Part shown: one piece after another, positions 1 to 5,670 of the stretch
Position numbering within the stretch: the stretch's first letter is position 1
Layout: the number at the start of each line of letters is the position of its first letter
Assembly: GCA_964459305.1 (NCBI GenBank)
Contig: CAYWNA010000381.1
Coordinates: 1-9,541 of the forward strand
From: CAYWNA01 sp964459305
GTDB taxonomy: Bacteria > Planctomycetota > Planctomycetia > Pirellulales > Pirellulaceae
Direction: 5' to 3'
Length of the DNA: 9,541 nucleotides
Translations under genes and position numbers: made by a program
The notes under the pieces: model-generated
What the model was told of the DNA's origin: nothing
Databases searched by the model: none
What the model saw: only the letters and a program-made list of their open reading frames with translations

Positions 1-1
1 C

Positions 2-169
2 TCACGATTTCTTCGATGTCTTGGCGAAAACTGCGCCGATGACACGCTTGACATTCTCGTTACCGCATTTCGGGCATTTCACCCGTGTATGCCGTTCGTG
101 CTCCTCGAAGCTCTCTTGAACGGTGAACTTCTTTCGACACTCGGTACACCTGTAGTCGTAGTTCGGCAT
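2..169 (-). CDS. FmdB-family small zinc-ribbon protein
   Basis: A complete 55-residue protein, near the usual size for the FmdB / putative regulatory zinc-ribbon family. It begins MPNYDYRCTEC, the family's typical opening (Met, short aromatic strand, then CxxC). The second knuckle is CPKCG at residues 32-36, so C8, C11, C32 and C35 would bind one zinc. The C-terminal tail (about residues 41-55) is basic and Lys/Ser-rich. The start is supported by AAGGAG seven bases upstream of the ATG; the TGA stop lies at positions 4-2. Family members are often called regulators, but their biochemical role is poorly defined, so no function is claimed beyond zinc binding and possible nucleic-acid or protein contact. 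It follows a STAS gene on the same strand after a 119 bp spacer containing operator-like repeats, so it may have its own promoter. Confidence 0.85.
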   Translation of the reverse strand: MPNYDYRCTECRKKFTVQESFEEHERHTRVKCPKCGNENVKRVIGAVFAKTSKKS

Positions 170-221
170 GGTACGTCTCCTTCAGTAGTTCGAAACTCTA
201 AGCAGACGACGGGCTCAGCCG

Positions 222-237
222 AGCGATGCACATCGCT
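222..237. promoter_or_regulatory. 16 bp palindrome, possible operator
   Basis: AGCGATG and CATCGCT form perfect 7 bp inverted arms around a 2 bp centre. The spacer is too short for an RNA hairpin loop, so a DNA-level site for a dimeric regulator is more plausible. It lies 53-68 bp upstream of the zinc-ribbon start codon. That it is an operator is inferred. Confidence 0.3.
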
Positions 238-250
238 ACTACCCGTTCAG

Positions 251-276
251 CCACCAATCGCGTTTTCCACCAATCG
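251..276. repeat. Tandem CCACCAATCG decamer, period 16 bp
   Basis: The decamer CCACCAATCG occurs exactly twice, at 251-260 and 267-276, separated by CGTTTT. It sits just downstream of the STAS stop codon and about 82-107 bp upstream of the zinc-ribbon start. Two identical decamers this close are unlikely by chance and may be a tandem protein-binding site. Confidence 0.4.
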
Positions 277-288
277 AGCGATCTGCTC

Positions 289-783
289 CTAGTCGTTGGC
301 CAACTCGTCTTCAATACGCTGTGCGACGCGGCTGAAACGCACGGCTTCAGAGCCTCCCAGTTCCGCCAGACAGCGATGGGCTTCCGCAATGTGTCGGCCC
401 AACTGCCGCCAATCGGGACTCGCCACTTCCACTTCGACGGGTTCACCAACAGTCTCTGGAGGACGTGTGCCAGGTTGAAACAGACTGTCTAGTCGCGAGC
501 GATGAAGCAAGTTACGGCGTGCCTCTGGAGAGGCGACGATATGGAAACGTGTGTGGCTCGGACAGCCGTATTTGAGATGAAGAGTCACCAAGCAGCCGAG
601 GAAGGTACTGTCCAGATACTCGCACGCTGATAGATCCACCGCAACGGACAAGTCCTCATCACCTAGGCAGCCTTCTACCAGCTCCTCAAATGCAGGGCTT
701 TGGAGCAGAGTCCCCTGGCCCTCGACACCGATCAGGTAGCCGCCAGTAGTGCGACCGATTTTGAGCAGAGATGATGTGGACAT
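289..783 (-). CDS. STAS-domain protein (anti-sigma-factor-antagonist type)
   Basis: A 164-residue protein with a STAS fold at about residues 5-105. The key loop reads VDLSACEYLDSTFLG (residues 49-63), matching the SpoIIAA-type pattern of a hydrophobic strand, D-L-S, then D-S-[ST]-x-L-G. S59, after D58, is the expected phospho-acceptor. A helical, charged extension (about 124-164) follows the domain and is longer than in minimal SpoIIAA proteins. STAS proteins of this type bind a cognate serine kinase/anti-sigma factor and are switched by phosphorylation; no such kinase or phosphatase is present in the window, so the partner is unknown. The frame stays open upstream to 912, but the ATG at 783 is chosen because the domain begins immediately after it and the upstream residues look non-coding. 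The Shine-Dalgarno is weak. A sigma-70-like promoter lies 100-130 bp upstream. Confidence 0.85.
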   Translation of the reverse strand: MSTSSLLKIGRTTGGYLIGVEGQGTLLQSPAFEELVEGCLGDEDLSVAVDLSACEYLDSTFLGCLVTLHLKYGCPSHTRFHIVASPEARRNLLHRSRLDSLFQPGTRPPETVGEPVEVEVASPDWRQLGRHIAEAHRCLAELGGSEAVRFSRVAQRIEDELAND

Positions 784-1274
784 CGCAACGCAACATTCCG
801 CCCCAGAACGCGAATATGATGGAGAATCATGTCTCTGGCTGCCATGTGCGTTCCGAGCGAGAGCAGATGACACATCTCCTCTCATTTTATTGCTTTTCCG
901 GAGACATCGCAAATCATCGGCTGAAAAAAACGCTGGGCCGTACCGATCTCAGACTGTCCTCCTTTCCCGCCTCGGTCGGCCGCTGAGTGGGGCGCATTCG
1001 TTGGCCGTTCGGCTGACCACGGCGGTGGCTTGATGGGCGGGACGTTTCACGTTGGTAACCCCATGGAAGGGATGACAGGCGTGCTACACCGCCACACGGG
1101 TTTGGTCAAAATGGCACCTTGAGAGCTTCGCAGAGAAAACGCATGAACGGGCAACTGGCGGCGAAACACGTGGCCACTTTGGCGGGATTACCTTGGTCGA
1201 GCACTTTTCGTTCGTTCGAGCCACACACTCCAACGGGTAGTGCGTGAATAAGAGGTGCTCGCGGTTGTGATTGG
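784..1274. other. 491 bp spacer upstream of the STAS gene
   Basis: No convincing gene is visible on either strand. The short open frames here are Arg/Ser/Pro-rich and match no family I recognise. The left end holds the putative promoter of the STAS gene (884-912). The right end (about 1090-1274) is the 3' flank of the membrane-protein gene; I see no hairpin followed by a T-tract, so any termination there is not of the classical intrinsic kind. Confidence 0.5.
884..912 (-). promoter_or_regulatory. Sigma-70-like promoter of the STAS gene
   Basis: Reading the minus strand, TTGCGA (912-907, 4 of 6 to TTGACA) is followed after exactly 17 bases by TAAAAT (889-884, 5 of 6 to TATAAT). Transcription would start near 877, giving a leader of about 95 bases before the ATG at 783. 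Spacing and orientation are right, but the call rests on motif match alone. Confidence 0.45.
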
Positions 1275-1568
1275 TCACCAGGCTATATTGCGAACTACGA
1301 CTATGAGCCAAGCCATGACAACGTATGCGAATAAGACACCGTCCAACGTAAGGATCGAATACTTCGCCGCGCGGTGTGAGCGGTACAGGGCTGCGACCGC
1401 CACGCCGAGAAGCAGAAGCAGTGGCCAGGACATACAAGCGCCGAATATCGTATCGAAAAATGGCTCGCCGCCAGTGCTTTCAAAAAGCACTCCATACAAT
1501 GCCGCGCCAAGGACAATAGCACCAAAGGATGCCGCAAGAGCCTCAGCGGTCTTGTAGAAGCCGGCCAC
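1275..1568 (-). CDS. Small three-helix membrane protein, unknown function
   Basis: A 97-residue hydrophobic protein with three likely membrane segments at about residues 9-29, 46-62 and 73-92. A polar loop, STGGEPFFD, lies between helices 1 and 2, and a basic loop, RSHRAAK, between helices 2 and 3. By the positive-inside rule that basic loop is probably cytoplasmic. The start is GTG with only a weak upstream GAG; no better start fits the first helix. I do not recognise the family. It lies between two STAS genes on the same strand, 92 bp after the zinc-ribbon STAS. A role as membrane partner of a STAS protein is possible but there is no direct evidence. The regular hydrophobic pattern makes a real gene likely. 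Confidence 0.6.
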   Translation of the reverse strand: MAGFYKTAEALAASFGAIVLGAALYGVLFESTGGEPFFDTIFGACMSWPLLLLLGVAVAALYRSHRAAKYSILTLDGVLFAYVVMAWLIVVVRNIAW

Positions 1569-1660
1569 GGCGTTTTCTCAGGCTTCAGGATTGATCTCAC
1601 AACAGTTGTTTTGGCCCACACAACCACCTTACCACCCGCGGGCGACGGGGCCAAGCGAAC

Positions 1661-2122
1661 CTAGTCCATTGCAGAACGGAAAGCACCCAGCGCATCCTCT
1701 TCGGTGTCGAATATGTCAAAGAAGCGGTCGAGTTGGGTGTTGCCAAGGGCATCACGCATGGCTGGACGCAGGCTGTACAGAATGAGCTTGCCTTTGACGG
1801 CCAGAAGCCTTTTTCGCAGACCTACCAGACTGGCAATGAAGGTACTATGGACAATATCCGCCTGCGACAAGTTGACAGCGAGGCGAAGGGGAGCCCCAGA
1901 CCGCACGAGCAATTCACAGAGATGCGTGATGTCCTCCGGCTCCGGTATTCTGCCACGCAAGGCGTCGAGAATCACAATGTCGTCGGCTGTCCGCTTCCGA
2001 AACCACGCGAAACACCCGCACTCTCGACAGCGCACGTCAGCCGGCGGCCCGCTGGCCAAGCTGCTGCCGCAAAACGGACACCGGGAAGGCAGGCTACCAC
2101 GTTGTTCGGATGGATCGCTCAT
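1661..2122 (-). CDS. Zinc-ribbon plus STAS-domain protein
   Basis: A 153-residue protein with two parts. Residues 15-35 form a compact zinc ribbon, CPFCG ... CRECG (C15, C18, C32, C35). Residues about 46-150 are a STAS domain: the strand LRLAVNLSQADIVHSTFIA carries the phospho-acceptor loop, then GKLILYSLRP and LDRFFDIFDTEEDALGAF match the common last strand and helix of anti-sigma-factor antagonists. The usual acidic or hydroxyl residue before the acceptor is a histidine (H92-S93-T94), so S93 is the likely acceptor if it is phosphorylated at all. The start ATG has AGGTGA five bases upstream. The Zn ribbon may add a protein- or nucleic-acid-binding surface, as inferred from architecture. No kinase, phosphatase or sigma factor is nearby. 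The next gene downstream is the small membrane protein. Confidence 0.82.
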   Translation of the reverse strand: MSDPSEQRGSLPSRCPFCGSSLASGPPADVRCRECGCFAWFRKRTADDIVILDALRGRIPEPEDITHLCELLVRSGAPLRLAVNLSQADIVHSTFIASLVGLRKRLLAVKGKLILYSLRPAMRDALGNTQLDRFFDIFDTEEDALGAFRSAMD

Positions 2123-2482
2123 CCGGTCACCTGAGATTCAGAAAACGATTAGGATGATTGCTCGATCACATCGCGGAATGATGAACTAGAGTGAGAGCAC
2201 GGTGACCGTCAAAATAATTCTCGTGCAAAGCTGCACCAAGGATATGCCGAATACGGGGCACCCACATTGCCAACGGTTGCGGCATCTCACACCCGATCCG
2301 GGTAAATGGAGTTGATCAAAGAGACAGGCACTTACCGGCTAGACTACAGACGGCGGGGTGAGACGGCATGAAAAACGCCACGTCAGCACGCACCAAGCTA
2401 ACGTGGCGTGGAGATCACCAGGATAGGTTTCTTGACCTTACGAGAGGGGCTAACAGCGGGCAGCCCGACCGGTTCGTCCCTT
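2123..2482. other. 360 bp intergenic region between the STAS and flavoprotein genes
   Basis: No gene is supported here. Its right part holds the intrinsic terminator of the lipid-modification operon (2371-2409). Its left part is the leader of the zinc-ribbon STAS gene: on the minus strand a good -35 box, TTGACG (2212-2207), occurs, but the best -10 at the right distance is poor, so no promoter is called. Nothing else was recognised between 2220 and 2370. Confidence 0.5.
2371..2409 (-). terminator. Intrinsic terminator of the CFA-synthase/flavoprotein operon
   Basis: Two 13-base arms (2375-2387 and 2397-2409) enclose a 9-base loop and, in minus-strand RNA, are followed directly by a run of U (2375-2371). 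The single imperfect position is a U-G wobble in minus-strand RNA but an A-C mismatch in plus-strand RNA, so the hairpin suits minus-strand transcription. It lies 74 bp past the flavoprotein stop codon. Confidence 0.85.
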
Positions 2483-3634
2483 TCAGAGGTTTCGAGCCGA
2501 AAATGCTTCACCATTCCCGTCCAGCGGCGGCTGGTGGGTGTGTAGGAACCAGCGGTCCAGCACCACACGGCGGACGAAGCAGTGGGTGGCCAGCAGCTTG
2601 GCCCCCAGGAACCGGCGAATCGCCGCGGGGACGAGGTGGAAGGCGAAGCCGTCTCGTTTGCGCTGACCGAACCTGGCGGTGATCTGTTCCTCGTAGGGCT
2701 TCAAGCGGTCGCAATGGTAGTCGCCCCTGGCGGCGGCAATCACCTGGGCGGCCATCAGCCCCGATTCGACGGCCGGCCGGATGCCCTCACCGCTTTGCAC
2801 GTATGCCAAACCCGCGGCGTCGCCGATGGCCAGTAAACCGTCGTCCAACAGTCTCCGCGGGGAACGCTCATGGAGGTAGTACGCATGCCCGCGGAACTTC
2901 GTCGGGGCGTCTGCCGGAATCCGGCCGCGCTGTTTGAGCCAATCGCTGAAACGGTCGACATGCTCGCAAAGCCGATTCCGGTCTTCGCGGCCCAGGCCGA
3001 TGTTGAGAAAGTCGCCCTTGCGGAAACACCATCCGTAGCCCACCAAATCGTCGCAAAAGTAAACCTCGGGGACATCGGGCTCGACCCGGCAGACGGTCTT
3101 CTGCCCGGCGTCCAGCGGGAACTCCATCTCCTGCGCGGCCACGACTGGAGCATGGCAGTCGCCACCGTCGCCGAGCCGTCGGGCGACCGGGCAGAAATGG
3201 CCCCCGGCAGCCACCAACATCGGCGCGCAGAAGCGGTCATTGACCACCCAGGTTTTGCCGGTTCGCTGGATGGTCCGCACGGCCTTGCCGAGGCACAGCC
3301 GGGCGCCGCTACGTTCAAGCAGATAGTGATCGAACTGGCAGCGGCGGATACCGTAGCTGACCGGGCGGTCGTAATCCACCCTAACTTCCGGTCCACCAAT
3401 TCGCCCGATCCGAAACGCGGTGATCGGCTGGCAGGTCCGCCCCTCGCCGTACTCGACCGGATCAATCTTCAACTCATCGAGCACGGCGGGGGTAATCCAT
3501 CCGGCACAAACCTTGTCGCGGGGGAAGGTGGCCTTATCCAGGACGAGGACATCCATTCCCACGCAGCGCAACGCCCAGGCGCAGGAGGATCCGGCTGGTC
3601 CCCCGCCAACGATCAACACGTCGCAAGTCTGCAT
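2483..3634 (-). CDS. FAD-dependent oxidoreductase, geranylgeranyl-reductase family
   Basis: A 383-residue flavoprotein. Residues 5-20 form the Rossmann dinucleotide fold (DVLIVGGGPAGSSCAW). FPRDKVCAGWITP (37-49) is the Pxx[KR]xCxxG signature of geranylgeranyl reductases (GGR). YGWCFRKG (200-207) matches the family's YxWxFPKG substrate-site motif, with R replacing the usual P. GDAAGLAYVQSGEGI (271-285) is the second FAD-binding motif. Relatives reduce isolated C=C bonds in prenyl or other lipid chains at the membrane. The start at 3634 is chosen because the protein begins right at the first FAD strand; the frame runs on to 3784 only by overlapping the upstream gene. It starts 17 bp after the methyltransferase stop, so the two are almost certainly co-transcribed, and a joint lipid-tail reaction is inferred. 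The substrate is unknown; an FAD-dependent monooxygenase is a less likely alternative. Confidence 0.88.
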   Translation of the reverse strand: MQTCDVLIVGGGPAGSSCAWALRCVGMDVLVLDKATFPRDKVCAGWITPAVLDELKIDPVEYGEGRTCQPITAFRIGRIGGPEVRVDYDRPVSYGIRRCQFDHYLLERSGARLCLGKAVRTIQRTGKTWVVNDRFCAPMLVAAGGHFCPVARRLGDGGDCHAPVVAAQEMEFPLDAGQKTVCRVEPDVPEVYFCDDLVGYGWCFRKGDFLNIGLGREDRNRLCEHVDRFSDWLKQRGRIPADAPTKFRGHAYYLHERSPRRLLDDGLLAIGDAAGLAYVQSGEGIRPAVESGLMAAQVIAAARGDYHCDRLKPYEEQITARFGQRKRDGFAFHLVPAAIRRFLGAKLLATHCFVRRVVLDRWFLHTHQPPLDGNGEAFSARNL

Positions 3635-3651
3635 GTGTCGCCTGCCCCGAC

Positions 3652-5001
3652 TCAGCGATCCTCGTATAGCCACGCGCGCGTCCACGGGATCTCGTTGACG
3701 CCGGCGCGGGCGAAGAGGACCTGGAACAACTGAAGCGTGCCGGTTGCGAAGCCTGCAATCGAGCCCGTCAGGTACAGCCGCCACATACGGACAAACCGCT
3801 CGTCGAACATTTCGGCCACGCGGTCCTCATGGGCACGGTAGCGGGCCAGCCAGTGCTCCAACGTCCTGGCGTAATGCAGCCGGAGGTTCTCGACGTCCAG
3901 CACGGAGAAGCCCCGGGGTTGGAAGATGCCCATCATCTCCTTGAGCGTAGGCGGGTAGGCGCCGGGGAAGATCCGCCGCTGGATCCAGGCATCAAGATGG
4001 GCCGGACGGTTGCGCCCGATTGAATGGATCAGCCCACGGCCCTCGGACTTCAGGCAGCGGTCGATCACCTCGCCCAGCTCGCGGTAATGCTCGCGGCCAA
4101 CGTGCTCCAGCATGCCTATCGAGACGAACACGTCGAATCGGCCCGATATGTTGCGGTAGTCGTCCTCGATGAACTCCACCTGGGAGGCGAGGCCCTCGGC
4201 CTTGGCCCGTTCGCGGGCGAACAGCGCCTGCTCGTGGGAGAGGTTATAGGCCCGGACGCGTACTCCGTAATGCCGGGCCATGTGCAGCGCAAACGCGCCC
4301 CAGCCGAAGCCGGCTTCCACCACGGTTTCCCCAGAGCACAATCGCAGCTTGCGGCAGACGTAGTCCATCTTCGCCCGCTGCGCCTGCTCGATCGTCATCG
4401 CCGGATCGGGGAAATAGGCACAGGTGTAGACCATCTGCTCGTCGAGCCACATGCGGTAGAAGTCGTCCTTGATTTCGTAGTGGTGGTGCACGTTGCGGCG
4501 CGAGCGGCCGATGGTGTTGGAGTGCAGCAGCGAGAGCCACTGCGCGAGTCGCGTCCAAAACGATTCGCCCGACGTGATCGTCGGCCAGATGTCGCGGAAC
4601 ACGGCCTGGAGGAACTCCAGCAGGTCGCCCTCGACATCGATCCTTCCGTCGGCGTAGGCATCGCCGAACGCGAACTCGGGATTGACGACCAGCCCCAGCA
4701 GCGTCCGGCGGTCGTGAATTCGCAACAGGGCGACCGGTTGGGCATCGTAGGCGGCGATCTGCTGACCGTCCCACAGCGCGATGCAGATGGCCGGGTTGCC
4801 CAGTCGGCGGAGCATCCACCGCAGAAGCAACTTCTCGACGGCGAGCACTCGTCCACCGCGCGGCGGCGGCGAGATGCTTGCCGAGTCTACGACCGGACGG
4901 TCCCGATGAGCGGTGCCGGAGGGCGTGACCGACTCGTGCTTGTCCTTCACCGCCAAGGTCGGCGGGCGGACCTCGTGACTGGAGGAGACCGGGGCAGGCA
5001 T
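3652..5001 (-). CDS. Cyclopropane-fatty-acyl-phospholipid synthase family methyltransferase
   Basis: A 449-residue SAM-dependent enzyme acting on unsaturated acyl chains of membrane phospholipids. Residues 1-50 are a polar, Pro/Ser-rich tail. About 51-140 resemble the N-terminal lipid-binding domain of CFA enzymes (NPEFAFGDAYADG, VEGDLLEFLQ). The catalytic domain follows: HYEIKDDFYRMWLDEQMVYTCAYF (about 174-197) and the SAM loop EAGFGWG (229-235). Residues matching the E. coli Cfa bicarbonate/active site are present: C194, E299 (MLEHVG), H326 (IHSIG) and Y377 (HYARTLEHW). In the SAM loop, F replaces the usual C of DIGCGWG. ATG 5001 is preferred to GTG 5016 because GGAGGT lies seven bases before it and the GTG sits inside that region. 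It heads an operon with the GGR-type reductase. It may make cyclopropane, methyl-branched or methylene lipids; the sequence cannot tell which. Confidence 0.92.
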   Translation of the reverse strand: MPAPVSSSHEVRPPTLAVKDKHESVTPSGTAHRDRPVVDSASISPPPRGGRVLAVEKLLLRWMLRRLGNPAICIALWDGQQIAAYDAQPVALLRIHDRRTLLGLVVNPEFAFGDAYADGRIDVEGDLLEFLQAVFRDIWPTITSGESFWTRLAQWLSLLHSNTIGRSRRNVHHHYEIKDDFYRMWLDEQMVYTCAYFPDPAMTIEQAQRAKMDYVCRKLRLCSGETVVEAGFGWGAFALHMARHYGVRVRAYNLSHEQALFARERAKAEGLASQVEFIEDDYRNISGRFDVFVSIGMLEHVGREHYRELGEVIDRCLKSEGRGLIHSIGRNRPAHLDAWIQRRIFPGAYPPTLKEMMGIFQPRGFSVLDVENLRLHYARTLEHWLARYRAHEDRVAEMFDERFVRMWRLYLTGSIAGFATGTLQLFQVLFARAGVNEIPWTRAWLYEDR

Positions 5002-5162
5002 CGATATTACCTCCACGGCTTCTTCTTAGGGGCTTCCCCCCGGCGGCTTGGCGAAGACCGGCAACCGACTCCGAGCGACAGCGAAGACGTTGAGCAATCG
5101 GCGCCGTTGCAAGGTGCCTGTTCCCGCTTTCCCAACAAGCCGTCGGCCCCGTCGTAGAGTTG

Positions 5163-5180
5163 ATGATACATTCATGATAC
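5163..5180. repeat. Tandem ATGATAC heptamer, period 11 bp
   Basis: ATGATAC occurs at 5163-5169 and 5174-5180, one helical turn apart (GTATCAT twice on the minus strand). It lies about 165 bp upstream of the methyltransferase start, where a promoter or activator site would be expected. The spacing would place two regulator subunits on the same DNA face; function is inferred. Confidence 0.35.
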
Positions 5181-5242
5181 GATTTGCCGCAGATTTTTTG
5201 TATCCCCCCGTGGTGGCAATTGCGCCGACTGCCGCCACGACC

Positions 5243-5287
5243 GCCGTCGGTGCGATTTGAACGCACAACATTGGCTCTGGAGACCGA
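5243..5287 (-). pseudogene. tRNA-Trp(CCA)-like 3' half, probable relic
   Basis: On the minus strand, a 7-base loop CTCCAGA (5282-5276; anticodon CCA at 5280-5278) sits on an imperfect stem. After a 4-base variable loop comes a perfect 5 bp T-stem GTGCG/CGCAC closing TTCAAAT, so the B-box GTTCAAATC is exact. A possible 4 bp D-stem (GGAT/ATCC, 5307-5289) lies upstream, but its loop lacks the conserved GG, the 5' acceptor strand does not pair, and no CCA follows. This fits a decayed tRNA or an old integration-site remnant rather than a working tRNA. Chance resemblance cannot be excluded. Confidence 0.3.
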
Positions 5288-5473
5288 AGGATGGAGAACA
5301 TGTATCCAAGGCACGTCCACACCCACGTCTCCCTCCACGACCGGACAGCGGCGATTGAGGCGGGGACGGCGGAGGTTGAGAGGAGAGGTTCCGCTACTGC
5401 TATCGCGACACCGAACGTCGTCCGAGGTTCATCCTGCGGACGCGCTTGAACTCCCGATTTTCGAGGAGTTTGG

Positions 5474-5581
5474 ATGTCGGCTGAGTATTTTGACCCCACG
5501 TGGACGGTGATCTGCTACGGCACGGCCGTGGTGGTGGAGCCGGAATCGGGCCGGGAGAATCGCAGCGTGGCGCCCCGGTGA
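5474..5581 (+). CDS. Possible 35-residue small ORF, unknown
   Basis: This would be the only plus-strand gene. An ATG preceded at five bases by GAGGAG opens a 35-residue frame ending in TGA; an in-frame stop lies shortly upstream, so the ORF is self-contained. The peptide begins MSAEYFDPTWTVICYGTAV and ends in a polar Arg/Glu-rich tail, with GC-rich third positions as expected for a real gene in this genome. I recognise no family. It runs convergently towards the PilZ-like gene and divergently from the methyltransferase. It could equally be a gene fragment or a chance ORF with a fortuitous ribosome site. Confidence 0.25.
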   Translation: MSAEYFDPTWTVICYGTAVVVEPESGRENRSVAPR

Positions 5582-5670
5582 CGTGTGATCCCCTGAATCG
5601 GCATCCGGGCGCGTTCCGCAGGGTGCAGGGAGCGCGGACTTCACCGGTGAGGAGGCGGGATTGGCAATGG

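Larger units (their letters stand above)
5002..5670. other. 669 bp spacer between the PilZ-like gene and the methyltransferase gene
   Basis: No long gene is supported. It contains the leader of the methyltransferase gene (GGAGGT site near 5010), a tandem ATGATAC heptamer (5163-5180), a tRNA-Trp-like 3' half (5243-5287) and a possible 35-residue plus-strand ORF (5474-5581). Several GC-rich inverted repeats occur (for example CGCGTTCC near 5611 against GGAGCGCG near 5631, and the palindrome TCACCGGTGA at 5640-5649), but none has a T-tract, so I do not call a terminator for the gene ending at 5671. Confidence 0.5.

Noticed and set aside
784..912. N-terminal extension of the STAS protein to position 912
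   Set aside because: The 43 extra residues are Arg/Ser/Cys-rich without similarity to STAS proteins and overlap a good promoter; the ATG at 783 sits at the domain edge.
2870..3733. 287-codon plus-strand open frame
   Set aside because: Complement shadow of the FAD reductase; no motifs, and the minus-strand frame has a full set of flavoprotein signatures.
3635..3784. N-terminal extension of the FAD reductase to position 3784
   Set aside because: It would overlap the methyltransferase coding region by about 130 bp and precede the FAD-binding strand with Arg/Pro-rich sequence.
4024..5157. 377-codon plus-strand open frame
   Set aside because: It lies antiparallel to the methyltransferase, whose active-site residues are intact; its composition is that of a complement-strand shadow (His/Val/Arg/Ala-rich) with no recognisable domain.
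5219..5258. Inverted repeat AATTGCGCCGAC against GTCGGTGCGATT as a terminator
   Set aside because: It pairs best in plus-strand RNA, where no upstream gene needs terminating, has a 16-base loop and no T-tract; the right arm is explained by the tRNA-like T-arm.
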